Origin: Bidens hawaiensis
Taxonomy: Eukaryota; Streptophyta; Magnoliopsida; Asterales; Asteraceae
DNA length: 64,000 nt
Assembly (NCBI GenBank): GCA_021521415.1
Contig: JAIQDT010003572.1
Location: 186,001-250,000 of the forward strand
Direction: 5' to 3'
How positions within the stretch are numbered: the first letter of the stretch is position 1; every line of letters begins with the position of its first letter. This document shows positions 1 through 17,208 of this stretch, in pieces. Under the pieces are notes generated by a model. The model was given only the letters and a program-made list of their open reading frames with translations, did not search any database and was not told the DNA's origin. The translations under genes and the position numbers were made by a program.

Positions 1-1259
1 AGTTGTACGAACACATGAACATCCCAAAACGTTAAAAAATAAAAGGGGATTAAGTACGAGATTACTCACCTGAAAAAGGTGTGTTGAAAGATAATGCAAG
101 AATCCAATTTTTAAACAAGCACAAGTTAACCTATAAATAAGAGGTTATTGGTTTAACGATTGGTTTTTATGTCTTGAATATATGCAGTAAGTATCGATTT
201 TTTGTTAGTTAAACAAATTAAAACAAAATATATATATTCATATTTACCGAGATTCTGGGCAGAACAGAAGAGAAGACGGAGGCAAAGAGAGGAGTGGCGT
301 TGCTGAGGAACTACGGCAGAGAGCAAAGGGAGAGAGATTTGGGGAGTGTTTAAGTGTAGTGTGTGTAGTGTTAATAAACAAGAAATTAGCTTAATTTATA
401 GGAAAACCCAAGGGAACACAATCCCTTGAAAGGGGGAAAAGATCTTATCAAATCAAGCAAAAGATATTAAAAAGTACAAGAAACCAAAAGCAAAAGATAT
501 CAAAAGATATGCCGGCAGCTGCAGGGGATGGGGAAAAGCTGACAGGTTACAGATCAAAGCATGGGAGGTGTCAGATAAAACACTGTTCAAGACATGCAAA
601 AGAAGATTTCAAAAGATTATGTCAGTCACTTTTTCTGTCAACCAATAGGATTGGTGCGCATGCTGCGCCGAAAGTGGCTTTTCGGACAGATGTCGGAACT
701 GACCTAAAGTGCTTCAAACAAAAGATAAGATATTTCAAAAGCATACAGGCTGACCTAAACCGAAGAAAAGACTTAAGGTCTAGCGCGAGAAGACTCGAGC
801 GCTGCGCGCGAGGGCGAAGGCAGACAGAGAACAATCCTTAGCGCGCCGCGGGAAGAACTATAATCCTTAGCGCGTCGCGGGAAGAACTACAATTCTTAGC
901 GCGCCGCGGGAAGAACTATAATCCTTAGCGCGCCGCGGGAAGAACTACCATTCTTAGCGCGTCGCGGGAACAGTTCGCCTCGCGTATCGCAGGAACAGCT
1001 GGTCTTCACGCAGGCTTCCTTGTAAGGAGTCTGGCGCGTGGAGCTGCGCAGACATCCTTAGGCGGGAAGAACCAAAGGACAAGCAAAGAGTTAAGAGAAA
1101 AGGGGTTCCAGGCTTAAGGGTTAAGCAGAGGGGCGGGACGGCGACAAGAGAGAAAAAGGGAGGCGGGACGGCGACAAGAGAGAAAAAGGGAGGCGGGACG
1201 GCGGAGAGAAAAAGAAAGGGACGGGTCGGCGGAAAAGAAATTATTATTATTAGTAAGTA

Positions 1260-1316
<57 letters not shown>

Positions 1317-1414
1317 GTTAAATTTACAAAGATTAATAATCAAATTTTAAATCATAAAAAGAATCGGATTCGAAAACGGGTACCTGGGTCGGGTCGGATT
1401 AGGCAGTTGTCACA
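1..1414 (-). repeat. Partial LTR of a chromovirus-type Ty3 element, cut by the window edge
   Basis: This segment aligns along its length, in inverted orientation, with the solo LTR at 4153-6201 and, less closely, with the two LTRs at 36920-38984 and 43682-45746. Its right end, TGTCACA at 1408-1414, matches the U3 end of those LTRs. It begins about 675 bp inside the LTR, so the rest lies before the window. On the minus strand a TATAAAT-type box lies near 395-405 and a GC-rich tandem array near 838-975. No polypurine tract follows 1414, so this is a solo LTR or the 5' LTR of an element lying mostly outside. A (TA)n run at about 1266-1308 differs in length from the other copies. Confidence 0.85.
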
Positions 1415-2655
1415 TTTTGAGATAACTCAATAAAATAAAAAACTTAACCAAGTATATAGTTCTATTGTGAAGAACCTTAACGTCCGTTAAGTGGGTATTT
1501 GGTTTCACCGTCTAAGCTTGTTATAAGATTAAGTTGGATTCCGACACACCAAGTAAGTTGATAAAATATTTAAAATTAGTTTAAAATACATTCTTGAAGA
1601 AACGATGAGTTTCGATGGCCAAAAACACACTTGTGTGTCTTAGGCAAGTGAACTCGGTTTAGTTCGGTTTTGGTTCGGTCCTTGACTCGGAATGATACCG
1701 AGGATGGTTGCCACATACCCAAATACCATAGAACTATCAAAATGGTTTTAGAAGTTACAAGGTTCAAATCTTTCATAAACATGTTTATTTAACTATTTTA
1801 AACAAAACTAGTAAACATAACTATTTAAAACAAAAGCTAGTAAACAAGAGTTCGGTCTTGATTCGGGTCTAATCTCGGAATAAAACCGAGACTAGTGACT
1901 TCATACCCAAGCCCATGAAACTATTTAAACATGAATTATACTTACAATATAAACAAGACTAGTAAGACATTAAAGGAAAATAGTATAATCAAGAACTACA
2001 AAGAGTTCTCCATGAAGCCTTGCCTTGTAGCATATCACCTCCCGAAGAAGATAAAAGCCGAAAGAAACAAGGGGTGCATATTATATATATGTTGTACCAC
2101 AAGACATGAATTAGTAAGTAACAAAACAAGAATTAAAGGAGGTTGTTGCTTGATTAATACGAACCTTGAATGTTAGAGATGGTGTTCTTAGCTTGAGAGA
2201 GAAAGAACATGAAATTAGCAAGGAGAAATGAAGAGTATGGGGTTGTTTATATAGGGAAGGAGTCAAACTTGTTTTATATGTTTTATATCAAGGCTTTCAC
2301 AAGTTTAAAAAAGGTTTAAGAAGTCAAATAATACAAACAAGAGCCAAAAATCCGGAATATGAGTGCAGCATGGGCTAGGCGTCGCGCGACCGGCTCTCTC
2401 CCTTGGGTCCGAGCGGCGCGGCGCCTCTAGGGGGGCTAGTCCAGTTTGGTTCGCGATTTGTTTCGGGTTATTTCGGGCGTTTTTGAGGCGTTTTACGTGT
2501 TTTAAAGGCCGTTAAAAGAGTTTTCGAAAACCGACAAGTGTGAGATGATTATGAAACATAAAAGTCCAATATTTTATATTTTCGAAAGATTCGGTTTACA
2601 ACCGGTCGGGTTTTGATACAAATACAAACATTAACCGAAAAGGACGAATGTTACA
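1408..2655 (-). repeat. LTR-like segment of a second, unrelated family
   Basis: The segment is bounded by TGTCACA at 1408-1414 and TGTTACA at 2649-2655, the terminal heptamers usual for plant Ty3 LTRs. On the minus strand a TATATAAA box (2246-2253) is followed by a pyrimidine-rich stretch like an LTR transcript start. Its sequence does not match the 1-1414 LTR. No coding domain is visible. The left terminus is shared with the neighbouring LTR, so a target duplication cannot be tested. It could instead be an unrelated AT-rich promoter-like sequence. Confidence 0.4.
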
Positions 2656-3793
2656 ATGTAACTGCAACTTTGAAACAACAAATTATGTCTATTCTTTTTT
2701 CTTAAAAGACCATCATTTCTTTACCATTGCGATGAATAGGATATTTGAATTTTATCATTGCATTGGTTTATCACAGCTTGACGTTGATTAAATTCATTGA
2801 TGCCTATATAATTTATATAAAATAATTTTTATATTATTTATGACGCCATCCGGGTCATGTTCGGTCCGACCTCCCGGGCCGGTCCGACCTGTGACCCGGT
2901 AAGGCGTCTGGGTCGATATCCGGTCCGGGTCTGAAAACATTGGTTATGAGCTTGTGGTACTTTGTGTATATATAATCTTCCATACTATAGCTAGAAGGAT
3001 GGTTAGTTTTTAATCTTAAATATATAATAGAGGTGCACTATACAACTATAATGAGCCTAACAATGTTATGCCCCTTTTATGGCTCAAGAAGTTAAATGCA
3101 ATGAAAAACAAATAATTGTTATAAACCACTTCATCTCTAAGTTTGTGGTTCTGATCGGCAGGTTAGCCTTCCTGTTGTTGGAAGGCCAAAGGTTTGTTCA
3201 AGTTGTAAGTGAAAAAGCTGTTGGTGGTGGCATGAAAAAGAGGAGTTAAACCCGAACAACAGTTGTCAAACTATACCTTTTTTTTAAAAATGTTCAAAAA
3301 TATACGATTCAATCTGCAAGCCCATGAGAGAGAATATTACGCATAGGGCCAACATCATGAAGACCAAAATGTCAATAAACTGATACTATGCTGCATAAAT
3401 GGAAAGTTTTAGAGAGTTGTAATTTGTATTTAGTGCTATACATAAATGTAAAGTTAATACACTAATGCTCAGTCAAACATTATTATTAAATATAACATGT
3501 GTTTATTTATTACAAATTTTCTTACTTTCATAGGTATATCACATGGATTTATAACCTAGTTCGATTATAAAGATATTACAAAACAATGGTTATATATCTT
3601 AAAACATAAACTTTGTGAAATTATACTCAAAAAAGTTACTTCAGTAAATCTCGTAGATAGTTTACTCTTAACATTAAAAAAATCATATAATAAATGAAAA
3701 TCGTTATATGTTTTGCAACTCAATGAAGTTGGACCAGTTGGTGGCTACTTTTATTGACGTTGTAGACTTGTAGTCTTGTAGATGTAGATCTTA
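2656..3793. other. AT-rich intergenic DNA, no gene seen
   Basis: No convincing reading frame is present. A GC-rich block at about 2840-2942 with repeated CCGGGTC/GGTCCG words looks like a degenerate repeat. A stretch at about 3140-3240 has more balanced composition but no frame that I recognise. Confidence 0.6.
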
Positions 3794-4152
3794 GACCAGG
3801 TGTAGTGGTCACGTTGTGGCCAACGTTTTGGTGAAAACGCGGGGGTACACCGCCCCCCCTACGTTATGTTGATTTTTTTTTGTGCGTTGTATCTAAAACG
3901 CGGAGAATGACACATTAATCAAAAAAGGACCATTGTTTTTTGACCGTTGGAGAATAATTTTTTTTTTATTTCCTATATATTAAACCATTTCATCCTCAAT
4001 CAAACCTCATCAAATTTATAAAAATTCTCTTTCAACTCTATAAAAATTCCTTACACAAAATTCACTATATATGGATCCTCCATCTATATATAAACAGTTT
4101 TCGGGCCCGACCAAGAAGCCGAGGACGTGGAGGAGGAACAGGCGGTTACGAG

Positions 4153-6201
4153 TGTGACAACTGCCCAATCCGACCCGACTCAGGTACCCGTTTTCGAATC
4201 CGATTCTTTTTATGATTTAAAATTTGATTATTAATCTTTGTAAAATTTAACATTTAATAAATTATATATATATATTTTTATATTACTTACTAATAATAAT
4301 AATTTCCTTCCCGCCTCTTTCTCTCTCTTGTCGCCGTCCCGCCCCTTTTGCTTAACCCTTGAACCCCCTCTCTCTTAACTCTTTGCTTGTCCTTTGGTTC
4401 TTCCCGCCTAAGGATGTCTGCGCAGCTCCACGCGCCAGACTCCTTACAAGGAAGCCTACGCGAAGACCAGCTGTTCCTGCGATGCGCGAGACGAACTCTT
4501 CTCGCAGCGCGCTAAGAATTGTAGTTCTTCTCGCAGCGCGCTAAGAATTGTAGTTCTTCTCGCAGCGCGCTAAGAATTGTAGTTCTTCTCGCAGCGCGCT
4601 AAGAATAAGAATTGTAGTTCTTCCCGCGACGCGCTAAGAATGGTAGTTCTTCCCGCGACGCGTTAAGGATTGTAGTTCTTCCCGCGGCGCGCTAAGGATT
4701 TAAGTTCTTCCCGCGGCGCGCTAAGGTTTGTTCTGTCTGCCTTCGCCCTCGCGCGTGCGCTCGAGTCTTCTCGCGCTAGACCTTAAGTCTTTTCTTCAGT
4801 TTAGGTCAGCCTGTATGCTTTTGAGATATCTTATCTTTTGTTTGAGCTCTTTAGGTCAGTTCCGACATCTGTCCGAAAAGCCACTTTCGGCGCAGCATGC
4901 GCACCAATCCTATTGGTTGACAGAAAAAGTGACTGACATAATCTTTTGAAATCTTCTTTTGCATGTCTTGAACAGTGTTTATCTGACCCCTTCCATGCTT
5001 TGACCTGTAACCTGTCAGCTTTTCCCCATCCCCTGCAGCTGCCGGCATATCTTTTAATATCTTTTGCTTTTGGATTCTTGTACTTTTTAATATCTTTTGC
5101 TTGATTTGATAAGAACTTTTCCTCCTTTTAAGGGATTGTGTTCCCTAGGGTTTTCCTATAAATAAAACTATTTTCTTATTTCTTAACACTACACACACTA
5201 CAACACACTCCCCAAATCTTTCTCCCTTTGCTCTCTGCCGAAGATCCTCAGCTCCTCTCTTTGCCTCCGTCTTCTCTTCTGTTCTGCCCGGAATCTCGGT
5301 AAAAATAAAAATATATATTCTGTTTTAATTTGTTTAACTAACAAAAATCGATACTTACTGCATATATTCAAGACATAAAAACCAATCGTTAAACCAATAA
5401 ACTTTTATTTATAGGTTAACTTGTGCTTGTTTAAAAGTTGGTTCTTGCATTATCTTTCAACACACCTTTTTCAGGTGAGTAATCTCGTACTTAATCCCCT
5501 TTTATTTTTAACGTTTTGGGATGTTCATGTGTTCGTACAACTTGAGTCTTAAACTTGTTTATGAACTTTATGTGCGCAAAACCCCATGTGTTATGGACGT
5601 TTACTTGGCTGTTTATTTGTATGTGTGACTCATTAACCGCTTTGACGGCCTATTCCGAAGTTTTCATGGATCCATTAGATGAACACGGGAGACCTATCGT
5701 TTACGGTTTTCTTGTTTTGTTACACATGCACGTATGTTTTCTTGTTTTTGTGCTCAATTGGGAGCACGGATTGAACTATGAGCTATGATCTAAGGCTTGA
5801 TCACAATCTGATTTCACCCTATGTTAAACCCCAGTTAAGCACATGTTGCGCGCAGTGTTTATTATTATCTATTTATATCTATTAAACTTGATTTCTCACC
5901 GACACGCAAGTGTTGACGTTTTATTTTAACACATGTTCAGGTTTGCTGTAGCTGCTTTTGGAAATCTCAAGGACACATAGGATGTTTTCTTTTTCATTGG
6001 ACCTAGATTAAAATGTAACAAGACATATTATGTTATTTGAATATTTTAAGTTATGATATGATTTATGTTACTTTATGATTCATGTTCTGCGCGTGCGCAA
6101 TGAAATGTATTTATTAAATATTGACACCCAAATAGTGTCACGAGTAATGAAACAATACGTGGCGCCCCGATGTATAATCCGCCATCGGTCGGGGTGTTAC
6201 A
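4153..6201 (+). mobile_element. Solo LTR (2049 bp) of a Ty3 chromovirus family, TSD ACGAG
   Basis: The LTR starts TGTGACA (4153), ends TGTTACA (6201) and is flanked by perfect 5-bp duplications ACGAG (4148-4152 and 6202-6206). A TATAAATA box on the plus strand lies at about 5157-5164. It belongs to the same family as the LTRs at 36920-38984 and 43682-45746 and is the inverted counterpart of 1-1414. No internal domain remains, so LTR-LTR recombination removed the body. Small reading frames inside it are not genes. Confidence 0.93.
4497..4735 (+). repeat. GC-rich ~28-30-bp tandem array in LTR U3
   Basis: About eight imperfect copies of a unit built on CGCGCTAAGAATTGTAGTTC alternate with GCGGCGCGC-type words. 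Equivalent arrays occur in every LTR of the family, at about 838-975, 38395-38640 and 45157-45402. They lie upstream of the TATA box in LTR orientation and are very rich in CpG and palindromic GCGC. Copy number differs between LTRs. An enhancer-like U3 array is the usual reading; the function is inferred. Confidence 0.8.
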
Positions 6202-7822
6202 ACGAGTGCGATTATGCTCGCGACACAGTATACGAGTTCCGTTACGGGTGCGATTAGCTCTCCACCCCCCGTTTCAAAAAGAGCATATATCGAACGAGAT
6301 CGTGCCGAAGCCAACAGCCGGTTGATGGCGGATTACTTCTGCGACTCGCCGAGATACAAGAACTCGAAGACCTTTAGGCGTCGTTTTCGGATGTCTAAAA
6401 ATTTATTTATGCGCATCACCAATGATTTGGAGCGTGAGTTTGATTACTTTAAGCAAAAGCCTGACGCTCGAGGGACGCTAGGATTCACGACTATTCAGAA
6501 GGTTACGTCAGCCGTGCGTGTGCTCGCCTACGGAAACACGACCGACATCAACGACGAGTATTTAAAGATGGCCGAAAAAAAAACTCGGGACACCTTAGAT
6601 TATTTTTGTTACGGTACGTTTTGTTTTTTTTAAATAGTTTATCACTTGTTTACTATGATCATTTATTTTGTAAAAGTTTTGTAAAATATAGAATATTTAA
6701 ACTATATGGACCACATTATCTGAGAGAGCCCAATGTTAACGATCTACAACGTCTTTACGAGGCACATACAAGGGTGCATGGTTTTCCCGGCATGATAGGG
6801 AGTGTAGATTGCATGCATTGGGAATGGGCTAATTGTCCAACTGCATGGCGAGGTCAATTCATACGAGGTGACCAAAAGGGACCAACGGTCAGCTTTCAAG
6901 CAATCGCTTCATACGACCTTTGGATTTGGTCGGCATTCTTTGGTGTTCCCGGTTCCAACAATGACATAACCGTCTTAGAGCAGTCTCCTGTGATGGAGAG
7001 TTACATATCTGGAACCGTTCCCGTCGCTTCGTTTTGGGCTAACGATAACTTCTACGATCATGGGTGCTATCTGGGTGATGAAATATATCTAGAGTTCGCG
7101 ATAATTGTTAAAACATTCAGAGACCCGATTGATGAAAAAAGACAGTATTTTAAGAAAGTGCAAGAGTCTGCGAGAAAGGATATTGAGAGGTGTTTTGGTG
7201 TTCTTCAACAACGATGGCATTATGTTAAAAATCCTTGTCGTGTGTGGTCTTTAGAAAGAATGAGATGTGCTATGTATGCGTGTATCATAATGCATAACAT
7301 GATCATCGAGGACGAGGGAATAACAATATGTCCAACTTTCATACCGGACCCGGATCCACCACGGACTCCGGCAAGTATGGAGCAACGACTCGAAAACTCG
7401 GATTCCGTGCGGTCAAGAGAGATACATAACGCACTAAAGGAAGATTTGGTCCAACATCTTTGGATGTATCGGCCTCTACCTGGTGAAAAAGATGATCAAA
7501 ACGAGGGCAACAATGAAGACGATGAAGACAACGACGACGATGAAAACGACGATGAGGACGACGACGAAGAGGGCGAAGACGACGACGACAACATTTATTT
7601 TCTTGTAATAGTTATTTAATAAAATATTATTGTTATTTGATTATTCTTATTAAAAATTAAAAAAAAACAAAAAATGTAAAAGTGATTGGGCGCCACATGG
7701 CGCATAATCCCTGGTAGTGGAGAGTTATGACTACAGCCTGTTTTTGTACAAAACCATAACTCTGACTGGATGCCACGTGACGCATAACCCCTGATAGTGG
7801 AGCTTTATGACTACACATGGTC

Positions 7823-8321
7823 TTCAACATAATGTCACTATCTTGAGTTGGTGACGTTGGTGGGTGAGAAGGGTAAAATCGTATTTTACCTCACCAATCC
7901 CCATGCTGTTGTTGAGACAAAGAGAGGCCCATCAATAATCACATCGTTGCATTCTTATTGGAGTATTTGTTTTTAATTATAAAAAAAATGTCCATATTAC
8001 CCTCAGCGACCAACCCCACCTCAAATGGATAACGTACCTATTTTGATGGTCAACTAGTGAAATCCTAATTAAAATGTGATGCAAAAGATTATTAATATGA
8101 CCATAAAATCAGTTAGATTAAATAACTAAAACATTTTTAAGAATGAAATGAAAGTATAAAGAAACTTTTAGACTTCTTTTATTTTATTATGTAAACAAAA
8201 GAATAAATCAAAACCATAAATCCCTATCATTCTTTCACCTTTTTTTAGGTATTTTAAATTGCATGTGTGCACCATGCAGTCATATACCTCCTTAAAGGCT
8301 TACAACTTAGACTATACGTTA
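7823..8321. other. Spacer between two Harbinger-type elements
   Basis: AT-rich DNA without a supportable gene. Nothing recognisable apart from homopolymer runs. Confidence 0.5.
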
Positions 8322-10141
8322 TGGGGTGCCCAGCTGAGGTGGCGTGGGGCGATGGGCACGGAACACCGCCGTGGGGCGCGGTTGTTCCTTGGGCGTCGTT
8401 ACTTCCATCGTTCAAACTGCCGGCACGCTTGGAGATGTTTGGTGGGTCCCCCCCCCACGTTCATTTTGAACGGCTAGTTTTTTTTCTAAATAAAAAATTA
8501 GTTATTTTATTTATAAATACTATCTCATTTTGTCATTTTATACTCAAACAAATACCAAATATTATCAAATTTCATAACAAAAAACTCTCAACTCTCTACC
8601 ATGAATCATTTCTCAAATTTCACCGGCTCGAGCTCAAACTTGAACCCAAACCAGAACAGGAGCTCGAGCTCAAACCCTAACCAAAACCCGAGCACCAACC
8701 CAAAACCGTGGGATCCGTCTCAAAGGTGGTGGGCTAGTTTACTCGCAAACAATGACCCTACCAACCCTTACTTTGCCAACCAGCATGTACCCGCAATGCC
8801 TCCAAACGATATGTTTTATCGAATGCCAATGCCGTTTATGCCTCCGCCACCCCAAACCCAAACACCCGAAACCCAAGTTGTCGAAACCCAATTTCCCGAA
8901 ACCCAAGGCAACGAACCCCAAGTTCGTCGCAAACGAAGCCATAAAAAGAAGGTTGGTGCCGATTAAACACCAACCGAAATGTACAACAGGAAAAAGTGGG
9001 ATGACGATGAGGAAGCGGCGTTGGCGCAAGCGTGGATCGACTCATCCGAAGACTCGGTGTTAGGTGAGGGTAAACGCACCGCGATATCTTGGGCAGAAAT
9101 ACGTGATAAGTTTTTTAAGATAATGGGCCGAGGTCGCTACCGCGGGGATGATTCCGTCTCCAACAAATGGAAAACAATGGTTTTAAAAATGAACCACTTC
9201 TCCACAATTCACACTCGCCTTAAGAACAACAGAAAAATCTGCACGAACGGCGCCGACCTTCTTGAGGCTATGTTGAAACAATACAAGGGCCTTCATGGTC
9301 ACCACTTCGGCATGACGATGTTTGAAATTTGGAAGAAATGCACAAGCTCGCCAGAGTGGCATCCGATCTCGACATCTTCACCGCGACCGTCCAAACGGTC
9401 AAAAACAACGTCTACTTCGGCCGATCAATCGCCGTCTCAAGCTGCGTCGGATGCTCGTTCTCAGTTTAACTTAAACGAGAGTGATCCCGATTTTCTTTTT
9501 GATGAACCGGATGAGTTGCCACGTCCTGTAGGAAGAGAAATGGCCAAGGCGGCGGCTAGAGGTGGGGGGTCTTCGTCTAGAACGACATCCTCGATGAGTT
9601 CCGACGTGAGCGCGCGGTTTGACAACTTGGAGCTTGCACTTAAAGAGTTTCGCGAGGAAAAAAAACACTCGAAAGAGGAACTCAAGATAATACATGAAGA
9701 AAGAAAAGCGATGCATGCGGAATACAAAGCCATGCATGAAGAAAGAAAGAAGGCTAAATCGGAACGGCAACGAGAGAAGGACTTCAAGCTCCTCGCAAAG
9801 GATTTCTCGCATCTAGATCCGGCCACGCGGACGTTTTTGGAGAAAAAGAAAGAAAGGATAATGGCAAAATACACAAACGAGGACTCGGACGCCAAAAATT
9901 AGTTGTATTTTTTTTTCTATTTGTATGTTTTTTTTATGTATTTTAGTTTAATTAAGTTTGATTTTTATTATTTAGTTTGTTATATTAAGTTTGTTAGTTT
10001 TATTAAATTAAAAAGAAAAAAAATTAAGGGGCTTTAAAGCCCCGTCACCATTGAAGGGCATATTTGGGTGAGGCTTTGAAGCCCCCAATGCACACGTGAC
10101 GCTGACATGACACTAAGGAGAGACTTCGAAGCCCCTCACCA
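8322..10141 (+). mobile_element. Probable PIF/Harbinger-type element C carrying only the Myb-like gene
   Basis: A Myb/SANT-like gene of the kind that accompanies PIF/Harbinger transposases occupies 8601-9902. The flanks look like element ends: TTATGGGGTGCCC near 8319-8331 and GCCCCTCACCATAA near 10131-10144, an imperfect inverted pair next to TTA/TAA triplets. Repeated GAAGCCCC/GGGGCTT words fill 10025-10140. The two triplets are not identical, so the borders are uncertain. A TATA-like stretch (about 8506-8513) precedes the gene. No transposase is encoded. Confidence 0.55.
8601..9902 (+). pseudogene. Myb/SANT-like Harbinger ORF1 protein with one in-frame stop
   Basis: From the ATG at 8601 the frame runs 121 codons, meets TAA at 8964-8966 and continues in the same frame to 9902. 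A single nonsense change therefore separates a Pro/Asn-rich, PETQ-repeat N-terminus and a basic RRKRSHKKK stretch from a Myb/trihelix-like domain (KKWDDDEE...W..I......W). The C-terminal third (about 9600-9890) is strongly charged, rich in Glu, Lys and Met, and predicted helical. In PIF/Harbinger systems such a protein binds the element ends and helps the transposase reach the nucleus. The 307-residue part from the Met at 8979 is still open and holds the whole DNA-binding domain, so a shortened product is possible. Confidence 0.75.
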
Positions 10142-10356
10142 TAATGACCAGTCAGGTTTAGGTACGTAAATAAAATATATATAAAAAAAATAAACCAGAG
10201 ACGTGCAAGTTAGGCATGGGGAGAAGATATGCACTAATGATTTCATTGTATATAATAATAATAATTGTATTATTAAATAAAGAACTATAAAAGGTTCTAA
10301 AACATAATGTTGCATTGCTAAATTTTGTTGACATTTGTTAAATTGTAGGTTTCATA

Positions 10357-11133
10357 CAGTGGCGGATGTTTCTTTGGGTCAAGGGGGGCCGCGGCCCCAC
10401 CACGTTTTTCGCTCGGTGGCGTATTTTTTATGGAAAAATCAAAAAATATATAAATGTATTGAGTTCGACACAGCCAAGTTTTTTGAATCTGGCCAAACCA
10501 TTCTATTTGAGTTCGGGCAGCCTTGAATTTCAAAAAATAAAAGAAAGTTTGTTTGAAGCCAAAAAATGAGAAATCGTTTACGAAATAAACATATAGATAA
10601 AGAAAGGCTAAGAAATAAAACTATGCAAGACCAAACCCAAGCACAAATAAATTTTAAACAAACAACAAAAAACATTAACCCCAAAATTCAACCCTACCAT
10701 ATGGTCGATGTTCGAATACAGCAACAAATGGAGTTTTCATTGTGCGATGGCTGTGAGTGACTTATTGACTTGTGAGGTTCGGCACAAAAGTCAGAACAGA
10801 AGCTCGGGTGAATTGGTGAAATTGTTTGGGTGTGAAATCAATTAATCGATTGATTGGGCGTTGTCACTGTCTGTTGAGGCCTGAGGTTCGGAATTGACTC
10901 GTGTTGGAGTGGAATCGATTAATCTAAATAGTCAACAAAAGCATGCAGAGACCAGGTTCGGCAATTCACATTTCACCATTTTGTATTTCTTTCAAATTGG
11001 TAGGTTAGTGCTTGGAATTATTGTTTGACCCTGCCCGAACCGGATTGCCGACCTAAAACTTAGAAGCACGAAAATTTTTTTGGGTCTTGTGACTTTCGGC
11101 CCATACATGCTAAATGCTCAAGATCCGCCACTG
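10357..11133. mobile_element. Non-autonomous hAT element (777 bp), TSD GTTTCATA
   Basis: The termini are CAGTGGCGGAT and ATCCGCCACTG, perfect inverted repeats. The flanks carry the 8-bp duplication GTTTCATA (10349-10356 and 11134-11141), the hallmark of hAT transposons. The inside has no transposase, so it would depend on a partner. The same terminal sequence bounds the larger hAT at 26215-30571. Confidence 0.92.
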
Positions 11134-11141
11134 GTTTCATA

Positions 11142-16671
<5,530 letters not shown>

Positions 16672-17208
16672 GCGGTTTGGTTTTGGGGTGGAAGCTGTTT
16701 GTTTTTTCTATATGATACGATGACTCCAAGTATGTGTTAGGGTTTATTTTGAGTGGGTGTTGGTGGGAAAAGACCGATTGGTTGTTTCTTGTTGAGACGA
16801 CCGTTGTTGTCGGTTTGAATAAGGGTTGTGTGAGAATCGTTGTAGTTGTTTGGGTTAGAGGTTTTACTTGCTCTACCTTTTGCTTTTTAATTCATCAAGA
16901 GATTTTAAAGAACAAATGGTAATCTTGTGGACCAGTCATTTGAGTTGTTAAGTCTACTTTGGCAATTTATGACTTAATTCTTATGATATACGCCAATTAA
17001 TAGTCATCAATTTATGACAAATGGGACATGTACCACACCTACCATTGAGTTCAAACATGTTTTACATGTCTATTCACTCATTTAATTAGTAGGCTCGTCC
17101 TTTGACTCGTTTACACACTAGCCTATATAGTTTTTAATCCTAACCTGTTAATTTTGTGTTGAGGAATTGTCATGCATGAAAATGTAGACACTTCAAAAGT
17201 TTAGTTTA
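16672..17208. other. SAHH 3' untranslated region and spacer
   Basis: The GT-rich stretch to about 16925 is probably the SAHH 3' UTR. Beyond it is AT-rich spacer with no gene seen. Confidence 0.5.

Larger units (their letters stand above)
4072..7619 (+). pseudogene. Harbinger-type transposase (HARBI1/ALP1-like), interrupted by a solo LTR
   Basis: This gene encodes a DDE nuclease of the HARBI1/ALP1-like family, which cuts and moves PIF/Harbinger elements. A start codon at 4072 leads into the gene, and a 1-nt frame change before about 4112 brings it into the frame used later. Taking out the LTR (4153-6201) and one ACGAG copy leaves the frame continuous from about 4112 to 6617. A 74-bp GT-AG intron follows at 6618-6691, and the second exon runs 6692-7619. 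The catalytic triad is visible as SVDC (D), SNND (D) and DIERCFG (E), all in exon 2. The C-terminus is a run of about 40 mostly Asp/Glu residues. Without the LTR the gene would need only the N-terminal frame repaired, so it was probably active until fairly recently. It cannot make a full protein now. Confidence 0.88.
3794..7822 (+). mobile_element. PIF/Harbinger DNA transposon A, transposase-only, split by a solo LTR
   Basis: The left terminus GACCAGGTGTAGTGG follows a TTA triplet (3791-3793). The right terminus reads CTACACATGGTC and is followed by TTC, so the expected TTA target duplication is off by one base on that side. Inside the right end a subterminal unit of about 95 bp with GCCAC(A/G)TG(G/A)CGCATAA words occurs twice (about 7688-7822). 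The same termini and subterminal units bound element B at 27690-29541. The element codes for a transposase with an acidic tail, and no Myb-like second gene is present within these borders. A 2049-bp solo LTR at 4153-6201 was inserted later. Confidence 0.85.

Noticed and set aside
954..1343. 129-codon minus-strand frame
   Set aside because: It reads through a (TA)n run and tandem repeats and gives a repetitive Ile/Tyr product.
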